A stretch of 64,000 nucleotides of DNA from Streptomyces zhihengii. GTDB lineage: Bacteria; Actinomycetota; Actinomycetes; Streptomycetales; Streptomycetaceae. Each line of letters opens with the position of its first letter. Positions within the stretch are counted from its first letter, which is position 1. A program made the position numbers and the translations under genes. The notes beneath the pieces were generated by a model. It was not told where the DNA came from. It did no database searches and worked only from the letters and a program-made list of their open reading frames with translations. Positions 41,530 through 49,209 of this stretch are shown here, piece after piece. The DNA is taken from assembly GCF_016919245.1 (NCBI RefSeq), contig NZ_JAFEJA010000002.1:1490501-1554500 (forward strand). The letters run 5' to 3'.

Positions 41530-42495
41530 GTGACCAGCCCCATGATGCGCGCCGTCGTGCAGGACGGCCTCGGAGGCCCCGAGGTGCTGCGGCTCGCGGA
41601 GATCCCGCGGCCCGCGCCCCTCCCCACGGAGGTCCTGGTGCGGGTGCACGCGGCAGGGGTCAACCCCGTCGACTGGAAGACCCGCGCCGGCGGCGGCATG
41701 GCCGGCGTGCTCGGGGACCCGCCGTTCGTCCTCGGCTGGGACGTCTCCGGCGTCGTGGAGGAGGTCGGCTTCGGTGTGACCGCCCTCGCCCCGGGCGACG
41801 AGGTGTACGGGATGCCCTGGTTCCCGCGCCAGGCCGGCGCCTACGCGGAGTACGTCACCGCCCCCGCCCGCCAGTTCGCCCGCAAGCCCGCATCGCTGAG
41901 TCACACCGAAGCCGCGGCCGTGCCGCTGGCCGCCCTCACGGCCTGGCAGATCCTCACCGACACGGCACACGTCGAGCCGGGGCAGCGGGTCCTGGTGCAC
42001 GCCGCCGCGGGCGGGGTCGGACACTTCGCCGTCCAGTTCGCGCGGCACCTGGGCGCCGAGGTCGTCGGCACCGCGCGCACCGCGCGGCACGAGTGGCTGG
42101 CCGGACTCGGCGCGGCGCGCTCCGTCGACTACACCCGGGAGCGCTTCGAGGACGTCGTGGCCGACGCCGACGTCGTCGTCGACCTGCTCGGCGACCACGA
42201 CGACACCAGCCGCCGGTCGCTGCGGACGCTCAGGAAAGGCGGGCTGCTCGTCGCCGTGCCCGCCGGGGTGAGCGAGGAGCTGCGCCGGGCCGCGGAGGAG
42301 GCCGGGGTGCGCACCAGCCCGTTCCTGGTCGAGCCGGACGGGCACGCCCTGGCCGCGATCGCGCGCCTGATCGACACCGAAGGGGTGGCGGTCGCCGTCG
42401 AGGAGACCTTCCCGCTCGCCGAGGCGGCCCGCGCCCACGCACAGGGGGAGCAGGGCCGCACCCGGGGCAAGCTGGTCCTGGACGTGCGGAGCTGA
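41530..42495 (+). CDS. Zinc-independent NADPH:quinone oxidoreductase-like enzyme
   Basis: This 321-residue medium-chain dehydrogenase has an N-terminal GroES-like domain (VLVRVHAAGVNPVDWKTRAG, then GWDVSGVVEEVG). The Rossmann domain has the NADPH motif VLVHAAAGGVGHFAVQFARH. Zinc ligands are absent, so it belongs to the QOR/enoyl-reductase-like group. The GTG at 41530 has AGGAG upstream; internal ATGs at codons 5-6 are alternatives. Induction through the divergent HxlR is expected. Confidence 0.9.
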   Translation: MTSPMMRAVVQDGLGGPEVLRLAEIPRPAPLPTEVLVRVHAAGVNPVDWKTRAGGGMAGVLGDPPFVLGWDVSGVVEEVGFGVTALAPGDEVYGMPWFPRQAGAYAEYVTAPARQFARKPASLSHTEAAAVPLAALTAWQILTDTAHVEPGQRVLVHAAAGGVGHFAVQFARHLGAEVVGTARTARHEWLAGLGAARSVDYTRERFEDVVADADVVVDLLGDHDDTSRRSLRTLRKGGLLVAVPAGVSEELRRAAEEAGVRTSPFLVEPDGHALAAIARLIDTEGVAVAVEETFPLAEAARAHAQGEQGRTRGKLVLDVRS

Positions 42496-42546
42496 CCGCC
42501 GGCCGGAGGGCCGCTGCCCGCCGGGGCCCTCCGGCCTTCTAAGTCC

Positions 42547-42556
42547 AACGCGCGTT
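42547..42556. promoter_or_regulatory. Perfect 10-bp palindrome before the SufR-like regulator
   Basis: AACGCGCGTT lies 10 bp upstream of the ATG at 42566, where a repressor would block a promoter with a very short leader. It is probably an autoregulatory site. Confidence 0.4.
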
Positions 42557-42565
42557 GTTCCTAGA

Positions 42566-43246
42566 ATGGCGGGTGTGAAGGACATCGACGCGATCGCGGC
42601 ACTGCAGGATCCGGTGCGGCGCAGGCTGTACGAGTACGTGGCGGCCCAGGGCCGGGAGGTCGGCCGCAACGAGGCGGCGGAGGCGGCCGGTGTGGCGCGC
42701 ACGCTCGCCGCGCACCACCTCGACCGGCTGACCGAGGCCGGACTGCTGGTGAGCGGCAGCCGCCGCCTGACCGGCCGCACCGGGCCCGGGGCCGGACGGC
42801 CCGCGAAGGTGTACACCCGGGCGCCGGCCGAGCGGTCCGTGTCGCTGCCCGCCCGCGACTACCGCACCGCCGCCGAACTGCTCGCCGAGGCCGCGGAGGA
42901 GGCGGGTCTCGATGCCGGGCTCTGTGCCGCCGCCCGCCGCCGGGGCGAGGCCCTGCGCGGTGGGGCCCCGCCCGTCGGCGGCCTGGACGAGGCCCGGGAG
43001 GTGCTCGCCGGCCGGGGCTACGAACCCCACGAGGAGGACGCCGGGGACGGTGCCGCCCGGACCGTCCGGATGCGCAACTGCCCCTTCCACGCCGTCGCCG
43101 AACGCTTCCCGCCGCTCGTCTGCGGCATGAACCTCGCGCTGCTGGAGGGGCTGCTGGGTGCCGACGGTCCCGTCCGCACCCGGATGGACGCCCGGCCGGG
43201 GGAGTGCTGCGTGGTGGTCGAAGCTTCTAAAAACAAAGATGATTGA
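42566..43246 (+). CDS. SufR-like (COG2345-type) winged-helix regulator with Cys cluster
   Basis: This 226-residue protein has an N-terminal ArsR/DeoR-like HTH (LQDPVRRRLYEYVAAQGREVG, NEAAEAAGVARTLAAHHLDRL) and the linker GRPAKVYTR. The C-terminal region carries Cys172 (NCPFH), Cys186 (LVCGMN) and Cys214-215 (GECCVV). The layout matches SufR-type regulators, in which three such cysteines hold an Fe-S cluster. Whether a cluster is bound here is inference. Start is ATG 42566 or GTG 42575; no good ribosome site is seen, so a leaderless mRNA is possible. Confidence 0.78.
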   Translation: MAGVKDIDAIAALQDPVRRRLYEYVAAQGREVGRNEAAEAAGVARTLAAHHLDRLTEAGLLVSGSRRLTGRTGPGAGRPAKVYTRAPAERSVSLPARDYRTAAELLAEAAEEAGLDAGLCAAARRRGEALRGGAPPVGGLDEAREVLAGRGYEPHEEDAGDGAARTVRMRNCPFHAVAERFPPLVCGMNLALLEGLLGADGPVRTRMDARPGECCVVVEASKNKDD

Positions 43247-43278
43247 CATAGAAAACCGCGCCGTGCTGGGATGAGGGC

Positions 43279-43794
43279 ATGACCGAAGCCGCGCGGGACG
43301 CGCACCTCGCCCAACTCAACGTCGCCACCCTCCGGTACCCCCTCGACGACCCGCGGATCGCGCCCTTCGTCGAGATGCTCGACCCGGTCAACGCCGCCGC
43401 CGACGGTGCGCCCGGCTTCGTGTGGCGGCTCGTGGGCGACGGGTCCGGCGACGCGACCGGCCTCCGCCCGGCCGGCGACGACGTCATCGTCAACCTCACC
43501 GTCTGGGAGTCCCAGGAGGCGCTGTGGGACTTCACCTACCGCAGCGGACACCTGGAGGTCATGCGGGGGCGCCGGGACTGGTTCGCCCGGCACGTCGAGG
43601 CCCATCTCGTCCTCTGGTGGGTCCCGGCGGGCCACATCCCCACCGTGGCCGAGGCGCTCGACCGCCTCGCCCATCTGCGGACCCATGGCCCCTCCCCGCG
43701 TGCCTTCACCTTCGCCTCCGCCCACACCCCCGCCGAGGCCGCCGCCCATGAGGCCGCCCCGCAGGTGGCGGCCGGCGGGACGCCGGCGCCGTAG
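43279..43794 (+). CDS. DUF3291-domain protein
   Basis: This 171-residue protein has a dimeric-alpha/beta-barrel-like DUF3291 domain: LAQLNVATLRYPLDDPRIAPF, GFVWRLVGDGSG, VNLTVWESQEALWDFTYRSG and LVLWWVPAGHIPTVAEALDRL. Function is unknown; the fold is shared with heme or monooxygenase-like ABM proteins. A TTGACA (43243-43248) overlaps the upstream stop, and TGGGAT follows 18 bp later, giving it its own promoter 30 bp before the ATG. The Ala/Pro-rich tail is probably disordered. Confidence 0.85.
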   Translation: MTEAARDAHLAQLNVATLRYPLDDPRIAPFVEMLDPVNAAADGAPGFVWRLVGDGSGDATGLRPAGDDVIVNLTVWESQEALWDFTYRSGHLEVMRGRRDWFARHVEAHLVLWWVPAGHIPTVAEALDRLAHLRTHGPSPRAFTFASAHTPAEAAAHEAAPQVAAGGTPAP

Positions 43795-43932
43795 AGGCCC
43801 GCCGTGCCAGGCGCTCGGGGCCCCGGAGCCGGTCTCGCCGCGTCCCCGGGCCGGGTGCCGGGTGCCGGGCGTGTCGCGTCGCCGGGGCCGGGCGCGCGTT
43901 CCGCGTCACCGAATCCGGGTACTCGCGCGCAC

Positions 43933-44934
43933 ATGACGTACGTGAGCGCAGGCCGGGAGTACACACGCGACAGCCGCTACCTCACCACCCGGATCACCGC
44001 CGACGGGCGCGACGGCTACCCCGTCGAGCCGGGCCGGTACCGGCTGGTGGTCAGCCGGGCCTGTCCCTGGGCGAGCCGCGCCGTGATCGTACGGCGGCTC
44101 CTCGGGCTGGAGAAGGCCCTCCCCATGGCGATCGCGGGACCCACCCACGACGAGCGCAGCTGGACGTTCGACCTCGACCCCGGCGGCCGCGACCCGGTGC
44201 TCGGCATCGAGCGGCTGCGGGACGCCTATCTGGCCCGCGACCCCGGCTACGACCGGGGCATCACGGTGCCGGCCGTCGTCGACGTCCCCACCGGCGCGGT
44301 GGTCACCAACGACGTCTCGCGGATCACCCTCGACATGTCCCTGGAGTGGTCCGCGCACTGGCGGGACGGAGCGCCGCTGCTCTACCCGCCGGCCCTCCGC
44401 CAGGAGATCGACGCCGTGAACGACATGGTCTACCGGGACGTGAACAACGGCGTGTACCGGGCCGGGTTCGCCGGATCGCAGGAGAAGTACGCCGAGGCGT
44501 ACCAGCGCCTCTTCGCCCGGCTCGACCTGCTCTCGGAGCGGCTGGAACGCAGCCGCTACCTCGTCGGCGACACCCTCACCGAGGCCGACGTCCGGCTGTT
44601 CACCACACTGGTGCGCTTCGACGCCGTCTACCACGGCCACTTCAAGTGCAACCGGCGCAAACTGTCGGAGACGCCGGTGCTGTGGGCCTACGCGCGCGAC
44701 CTGTTCCAGACGCCCGGCTTCGGCGACACCGTCGACTTCGACCACATCAAACGGCATTACTACGTCGTCCACACCGACATCAACCCGACGGGCATCGTCC
44801 CCCTGGGCCCCGACCTCTCCGGCTGGCTCGCACCCCACGGACGCGAGGAACTGGGCGGACGGCCCTTCGGCGACGGCACCCCGCCCGGGCCGCCCCCGCC
44901 CGGCGAGGAGGTCCCGGCAGGGCACGCGCCGTGA
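43933..44934 (+). CDS. Glutathionyl-hydroquinone-reductase-type GST (Xi class)
   Basis: This 333-residue ECM4/YqjG-like protein has catalytic Cys44 in SRACPWASR. GPTHDERSWTFDLDPGGRDP, VPAVVDVPTGAVVTNDVSRI and NNGVYRAGFAGSQEKYAEAY are typical of GS-HQRs. Actinomycetes use mycothiol, so the true thiol cofactor may be mycothiol. The C-terminal ~25 residues are Pro/Gly-rich. Start is taken at MTYVSAGREY (43933); the longer frame from 43804 is low complexity. Confidence 0.88.
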   Translation: MTYVSAGREYTRDSRYLTTRITADGRDGYPVEPGRYRLVVSRACPWASRAVIVRRLLGLEKALPMAIAGPTHDERSWTFDLDPGGRDPVLGIERLRDAYLARDPGYDRGITVPAVVDVPTGAVVTNDVSRITLDMSLEWSAHWRDGAPLLYPPALRQEIDAVNDMVYRDVNNGVYRAGFAGSQEKYAEAYQRLFARLDLLSERLERSRYLVGDTLTEADVRLFTTLVRFDAVYHGHFKCNRRKLSETPVLWAYARDLFQTPGFGDTVDFDHIKRHYYVVHTDINPTGIVPLGPDLSGWLAPHGREELGGRPFGDGTPPGPPPPGEEVPAGHAP

Positions 44935-44998
44935 CCCGCGCCGGCGCACCGCGCCCCGGGCAGCCGCCGCCCGCACCCCGCCCCGCTACCCTCTCGGG

Positions 44999-45601
44999 GT
45001 GACCCAGCAACCCCTGCGCGACGAGCGGCGGCCCGCCAACGAAGGCCGCCGGGCCGCCGCCCGCAACCGGGCGGCCCTGGTCGCCGCCGCCCGGGAGGTG
45101 TACGCGGAGTCCGGCCTGGACGCCCCGCTGTCCGCCGTCGCGCGGCGGGCCGGTGTGGGGCAGGGCGTGCTGTACCGCCACTTCCCCGACCGCGCCACCG
45201 TCGCCACCGCCGTGCTGGAGGAGAACGTCCGGCAGATCGAGCAGGCGGCGGCGACGGACGGAGCCGGTCTCGCCGATGTCCTCGGCGTCCTGACCTGGCA
45301 TCAGGCGGAATCCGCGGCGTTCGTCGGCATGCTGCACGCAAAGGGGGCGGCCGGCGGGTCCGCCGTGCCCCCGTACGCCGTCGCGCTGTCCGTGCGGGTG
45401 GAGCGCGCGCTGCGCGTCCTGCTGCCGGCCCGGCACCCGCTGGCTGCGGAGGAGGGGGACCTCATGATCGCCGTGGCCATGGTCTCGGGCGCCGTCACCG
45501 GGGCGGGCCGCGAACGGCGCACGCACCGCGCGCTGGCGGCGTGGCGGCTGCTCGGCGTGGACGTGGGGCCGGTGCGGCCCTTCGATGACGGCACCGGCTG
45601 A
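44999..45601 (+). CDS. TetR-family regulator
   Basis: This 200-residue regulator has an HTH at about residues 20-66 (RNRAALVAAAREVYAESG, VGQGVLYRHFPDRATV), and the C-terminal domain matches the SbtR/TetR_C_33-like group. GTG start with CGGGG upstream. It follows the GST gene by 64 bp on the same strand. A possible operator is the palindrome at 46948-46967, between the SMP-30 and BVMO genes. Confidence 0.88.
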   Translation: MTQQPLRDERRPANEGRRAAARNRAALVAAAREVYAESGLDAPLSAVARRAGVGQGVLYRHFPDRATVATAVLEENVRQIEQAAATDGAGLADVLGVLTWHQAESAAFVGMLHAKGAAGGSAVPPYAVALSVRVERALRVLLPARHPLAAEEGDLMIAVAMVSGAVTGAGRERRTHRALAAWRLLGVDVGPVRPFDDGTG

Positions 45602-45684
45602 CGGCCGGCGGACCACCGGCCGCCGCCCGACCGCCGCCACCCGGCAGGGCGCACCGGGGCACGTCCGCGGGCCCCGAGCCGCGG

Positions 45685-45830
45685 CACCCCGCGCGTCGCG
45701 CCGGAACATCCCGCACCGGGGCATCCCGCGCGTCGCGCTGGAACATCCCGCACCTCGGTGCCTCGCACCGGGGCATCCCGGCGCGCCCCGCACCGGAGCA
45801 ACCCGCGCCGGGGCACCCGCACCGCCTCGC
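45685..45830. repeat. Degenerate tandem repeat between convergent genes
   Basis: Two ~36-bp units (from about 45688 and 45724) share CCCGCGCGTCGCGC and GGAACATCCCGCAC. Shorter degenerate copies of GCACCGGGGCATCCCG follow. The region separates converging TetR and SMP-30 genes and contains no credible gene. Confidence 0.6.
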
Positions 45831-45847
45831 CGCCGACGGGTGCGGCA

Positions 45848-46900
45848 TCAGCCGCCGTTGGACTGGCGGATGCCCTTCCCCAGGGCGTCGAAGGCGTAGA
45901 GGAACCCCCCGGCGGGCCCGCTGACGGTCATGTAGGCCCGGGTGCCCCCGGGCGTGATGGCCACATTGGTGGCCGATTCGAGCCCTTCGGCATCACGGCC
46001 CCGGACGTCGACGGTCGCCAGGCGCTCGCCGTGCCGGTCGTACACCGCGATCGCGGGCCTGCCGTGCAGGGCCTGGTACACGTTCCCGTCCGCGTCCACG
46101 GCGATCGAGTCGGTCTGGGCGATCCCGCCGTCGACCCGGATCGCGGTGTGCCGGGAGGCCACCGAGCCCTTGCCGTCGAGGAGGAGGTAGGAGACGCGGT
46201 TCTCGGTCAGCTCACTGACCCACAGACCGCGGTACCGCTCGTCGAACGAGATGCCGTTGGGCGCCGCCAGGCCGCCGGCCAGGACGGTGGCGTCGCGCCC
46301 CTCGCGGTCGATCCGCACCACACGCCCGATCGCCTTCCCCTCGGACATGCCCCGGGAGTCGCTGAGGTACAGATGGCCGTCCCGGTCGAAGGCGAGGTCG
46401 TCGGGGTTCATCGGCGCCCCGTCGACCTCCCCGGAGAAGAAGGTGCGCGGATCGCTCCCGTCCGGGGCCAGGCTCACGATGTCGCCGTGCACGAAGTCGG
46501 TCAGGTAGAGGCGCCCGTCGTAGGGACTGAACTGGGCCGAGGTGTAGGCGCCGCGATCGTCGGTGTGCACCTGCCGCGAGGTCTTCCGGCCGATGTCGAC
46601 CCGCAGCACCTTCGGCCCGCCCGCGGGTGCCGTGACATCGACGACGAGCAGGTCCCCGCGCTCGTCGAAGACCGGCCCTTCGAGCAGGGTCATGCCCGTC
46701 GCCTCGTGCGGCGTCGTGAGCCGCACGACCTTCTGCGCCCGGACGGTCCCGCCCCCGCCGGGCCCGCCCGCCGTGTGCGGGTTCGGTCCGCCCGCGCCGC
46801 GGTCGCCGGGGCCCGCCGTCTGCGTCCCGCAGCCGGTGAGGGCCGTCAGGCAGATCGCCGCGGCGAGTGCGGCAAGGGGTCGGAGCGGGCGTCGTCGCAT
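45848..46900 (-). CDS. SMP-30/NHL-like lipoprotein
   Basis: This 350-residue protein has a lipoprotein signal (RRRPLRPLAALAAAICL, lipobox LTGC). The mature part is a six-bladed beta-propeller of SMP-30/gluconolactonase type, with repeated blades such as EGPVFDERGDLLVVDV, DDLAFDRDGHLYLSDS, APNGISFDERYRGLWVSE and DSIAVDADGNVYQAL. It is a surface-anchored lactonase or ligand-binding propeller. The ATG at 46900 gives a normal signal peptide and has GGAAGAG upstream. It is divergent from a BVMO gene with a shared palindrome. Confidence 0.85.
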   Translation of the reverse strand: MRRRPLRPLAALAAAICLTALTGCGTQTAGPGDRGAGGPNPHTAGGPGGGGTVRAQKVVRLTTPHEATGMTLLEGPVFDERGDLLVVDVTAPAGGPKVLRVDIGRKTSRQVHTDDRGAYTSAQFSPYDGRLYLTDFVHGDIVSLAPDGSDPRTFFSGEVDGAPMNPDDLAFDRDGHLYLSDSRGMSEGKAIGRVVRIDREGRDATVLAGGLAAPNGISFDERYRGLWVSELTENRVSYLLLDGKGSVASRHTAIRVDGGIAQTDSIAVDADGNVYQALHGRPAIAVYDRHGERLATVDVRGRDAEGLESATNVAITPGGTRAYMTVSGPAGGFLYAFDALGKGIRQSNGG

Positions 46901-46947
46901 GGGATCGCTCTTCCTGTCCGGGGTCCGCGGAAGCAGTCTCCGCCTCA

Positions 46948-46967
46948 ACCGGACAGTGTTGTCCGGT
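46948..46967. promoter_or_regulatory. 20-bp perfect palindrome between SMP-30 and BVMO genes
   Basis: ACCGGACA-GTGT-TGTCCGGT is a perfect 8-bp-arm dyad, 48 bp from the lipoprotein start and 106 bp from the BVMO start. Size and symmetry fit a TetR operator; the TetR at 44999-45601 is the nearest candidate. Confidence 0.65.
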
Positions 46968-47072
46968 ACTTGCTACGGTAGTGCACGCGCGCTCAACCCC
47001 CCAGTCCGCGGCCCCACTTGACCGACACCGTGCCGCTCCCGGCACGTACCGGAAGGATCGAGGTCCCCCCAC

Positions 47073-48923
47073 ATGACGCACGCTGACGTCACCTCACCCG
47101 AGGCGCTCGCCGGTCTGCGGCGGCGCTATCGCCAGGAACGCGAGCGACGCGTACGCCCCGACGGCCCGCGGCAGTACCTCACGGCCGACGCCCTCCCCGG
47201 CGACCACGCCGAGGATCCCTTCGCGCCGGACACCGCCGGACGCGAGGCGCTGCACGACACGGTGGACGTCGCGGTCGTGGGCGGCGGATTCGGCGGCGTC
47301 CTCGCCGGAGCGCGGCTGCGCGGGGCGGGCGTCGCGCGCATCAGGATCGTCGAGAAGGGGGGCGACTTCGGCGGGACCTGGTACTGGAACCGCTACCCGG
47401 GCATCCACTGCGACATCGAGTCGCACGTCTACCTGCCGATGCTCGACGAGACCGGCTACGTGCCGGAGTGGAAGTACGCCCCCGGCGAGGAGATCCGCCG
47501 CCACGCGGTACGGATCGCGGAGCTGTCCGGGCTCCGTGAGGACGCCCTGTTCTCCACCTCCGTCACTTCCCTGACCTGGGACGACACGAGCGAGGAGTGG
47601 ATCGTCGCCACCGACCGGGGCGACGCGTTCCGGGCCGCCTACGTGATCACGGCGACCGGCACCCTGTCCGAGCTCAAACTCCCCGGCATCCCCGGGATCG
47701 AGGACTTCGGGGGCCGTACCTTCCACACCTCCCGCTGGGACTACGCCTACACGGGAGGCACCCCCGACGGCGGCCTCACGGGCCTCGCGGGCAAGCGGGT
47801 GGGTGTCGTGGGCACCGGCGCCACCGGCGTCCAGGTCGTCCCGCCGCTGGCCGAGGCGGCCGGACATCTCCTCGTCTTCCAGCGCACCCCCTCCAGCGTG
47901 GACGTACGGGCCAACCGCCGTACCGAGGCCGGCGACATCGGCGCCGGCCGCCCCGGCTGGGCGCGGGAACGCCGGGACAACTTCCTGCGCATCGTCTCCG
48001 GGGAGGGCGCCGAGGCGGATCTGGTGGCCGACGGATGGACCGCCTCGGCCGTCCTGCTGGAGAAGCTGCTGCCGAGCTTCCGCCGCTCCGGCGACCGGGC
48101 GGCCTTCGAGCGGACCTACGAGGCCGCGGACGCCGCCAGGATGGAGGAGATACGGGCCCGCGTCGACCGCGTCGTCACCGACCCGGACACCGCGCGGAAG
48201 CTCAAGCCCTGGTACCGCTACGCCTGCAAACGCCCCACGTTCTCCGACGCCTACCTCCAGGCGTTCAACCGGGACAACGTCACCCTGGTCGACACGGCGG
48301 ACACCCACGGCATCGAGCGGATGACCCGGCGCGGAGCCGTGGTCGGCGGCACCGAGTACCCGCTCGACTGCCTCGTCCTCGCCACCGGGTTCTCCGTCGG
48401 CGTCTCCGGAGTGCACTCCGGGCGGCTGCCCGTGCACGGCCGCGGCGGCGTCCGGCTCCAGGACGCCTGGCGGCAGCGCGGCCCGCGCACGCTCCACGGG
48501 TTCACCGGCCACGGCTTCCCCAACCTGATCCATCTCGGCGGCGCCCAGAGCGCCAGCAGCGTCAACTTCACCCATGTGCTCGACGAGCAGGCCGTGCACG
48601 CCGCGGCCCTGGTCGCCGCGGCGGAGGCCCGGGGCGCGGTCGTCGAACCGTCCCCCGAGGCGGAGGACGCCTGGCTCGCCGTCCTGGCGGACGGCCCCGA
48701 CCACGAGTGGTTCCACGCCGAGTGCACCCCCGGCTACTACAACGCCGAGGGCCGCGGCCGCCCCAACGGCCCCATCGCCTACCCCCACGGCGCGGCCGCC
48801 TTCCACGACCTCCTGCGCCACTGGCGCGAGCAGTCCCTCCACGAGGCCCTCCGCCCCCGCACCTCCCCGAGACCACACGCCAGCACCCCTGGCCGGGGCA
48901 TCTCCAGCCCACCCGACGCGTGA
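47073..48923 (+). CDS. Baeyer-Villiger-type flavin monooxygenase
   Basis: This 616-residue protein has an FAD site VAVVGGGFGGVLAG (around residues 68-81), GGDFGGTWYWNRYPGIHCD, the BVMO fingerprint FGGRTFHTSRWDY and an NADPH site VGVVGTGATGVQ. Length and N-terminal extension match the larger phenylacetone/cyclohexanone or steroid-type class I BVMOs. It inserts oxygen next to ketones. The SMP-30-like lactonase next door could open the lactone products. The last ~9 residues (GISSPPDA) and the stop lie inside an interspersed repeat, so the tail may be recent. Confidence 0.92.
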   Translation: MTHADVTSPEALAGLRRRYRQERERRVRPDGPRQYLTADALPGDHAEDPFAPDTAGREALHDTVDVAVVGGGFGGVLAGARLRGAGVARIRIVEKGGDFGGTWYWNRYPGIHCDIESHVYLPMLDETGYVPEWKYAPGEEIRRHAVRIAELSGLREDALFSTSVTSLTWDDTSEEWIVATDRGDAFRAAYVITATGTLSELKLPGIPGIEDFGGRTFHTSRWDYAYTGGTPDGGLTGLAGKRVGVVGTGATGVQVVPPLAEAAGHLLVFQRTPSSVDVRANRRTEAGDIGAGRPGWARERRDNFLRIVSGEGAEADLVADGWTASAVLLEKLLPSFRRSGDRAAFERTYEAADAARMEEIRARVDRVVTDPDTARKLKPWYRYACKRPTFSDAYLQAFNRDNVTLVDTADTHGIERMTRRGAVVGGTEYPLDCLVLATGFSVGVSGVHSGRLPVHGRGGVRLQDAWRQRGPRTLHGFTGHGFPNLIHLGGAQSASSVNFTHVLDEQAVHAAALVAAAEARGAVVEPSPEAEDAWLAVLADGPDHEWFHAECTPGYYNAEGRGRPNGPIAYPHGAAAFHDLLRHWREQSLHEALRPRTSPRPHASTPGRGISSPPDA

Positions 48924-49110
48924 GAACCCGACCGCGCTCCAGCCCGCCCGGCGCGTGAGAACCCGGCCGCAGGCCGTGCCGGGCTCACGGGCGTGCGGTC
49001 GGCCTGGTGCCGCGCCTCGGTCCGGGTGGGCTCCGGCCGTGGGTTGGGCCGTTGGTCCGGGGCATCTTCAGCCCGTCCGGCGTTTGAGGACACGGCCGCA
49101 GGCCGTGCCG
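48895..49110. repeat. Three copies of a Streptomyces interspersed repeat
   Basis: Copies of the element GGGGCATCTTCAGCCCGTCC.. ending TTTGAG occur at 48895-48924, 48937-48959 (partial) and 49059-49088. CGGCCGCAGGCCGTGCCG follows at 48964-48981 and 49093-49110. This sequence is, from my knowledge, very common between Streptomyces genes. The first copy supplies the BVMO stop codon. The remaining intergenic part to 49209 is GC-rich with no gene. Confidence 0.7.
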
Positions 49111-49209
49111 CACCCACCGGCGCGCGGCCGGCCCGGCACGAGCACCGGCGCGCGACCGACCCGCTACGCCCGCCGGCGCGCGGCCGACCCGCCCCCGGGA
49201 CGGAGCCCC

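Noticed and set aside
45685..45830. Repeats considered as a CRISPR array
   Set aside because: Units are adjacent and degenerate, with no spacer-like unique sequence, and no cas gene is in the window.
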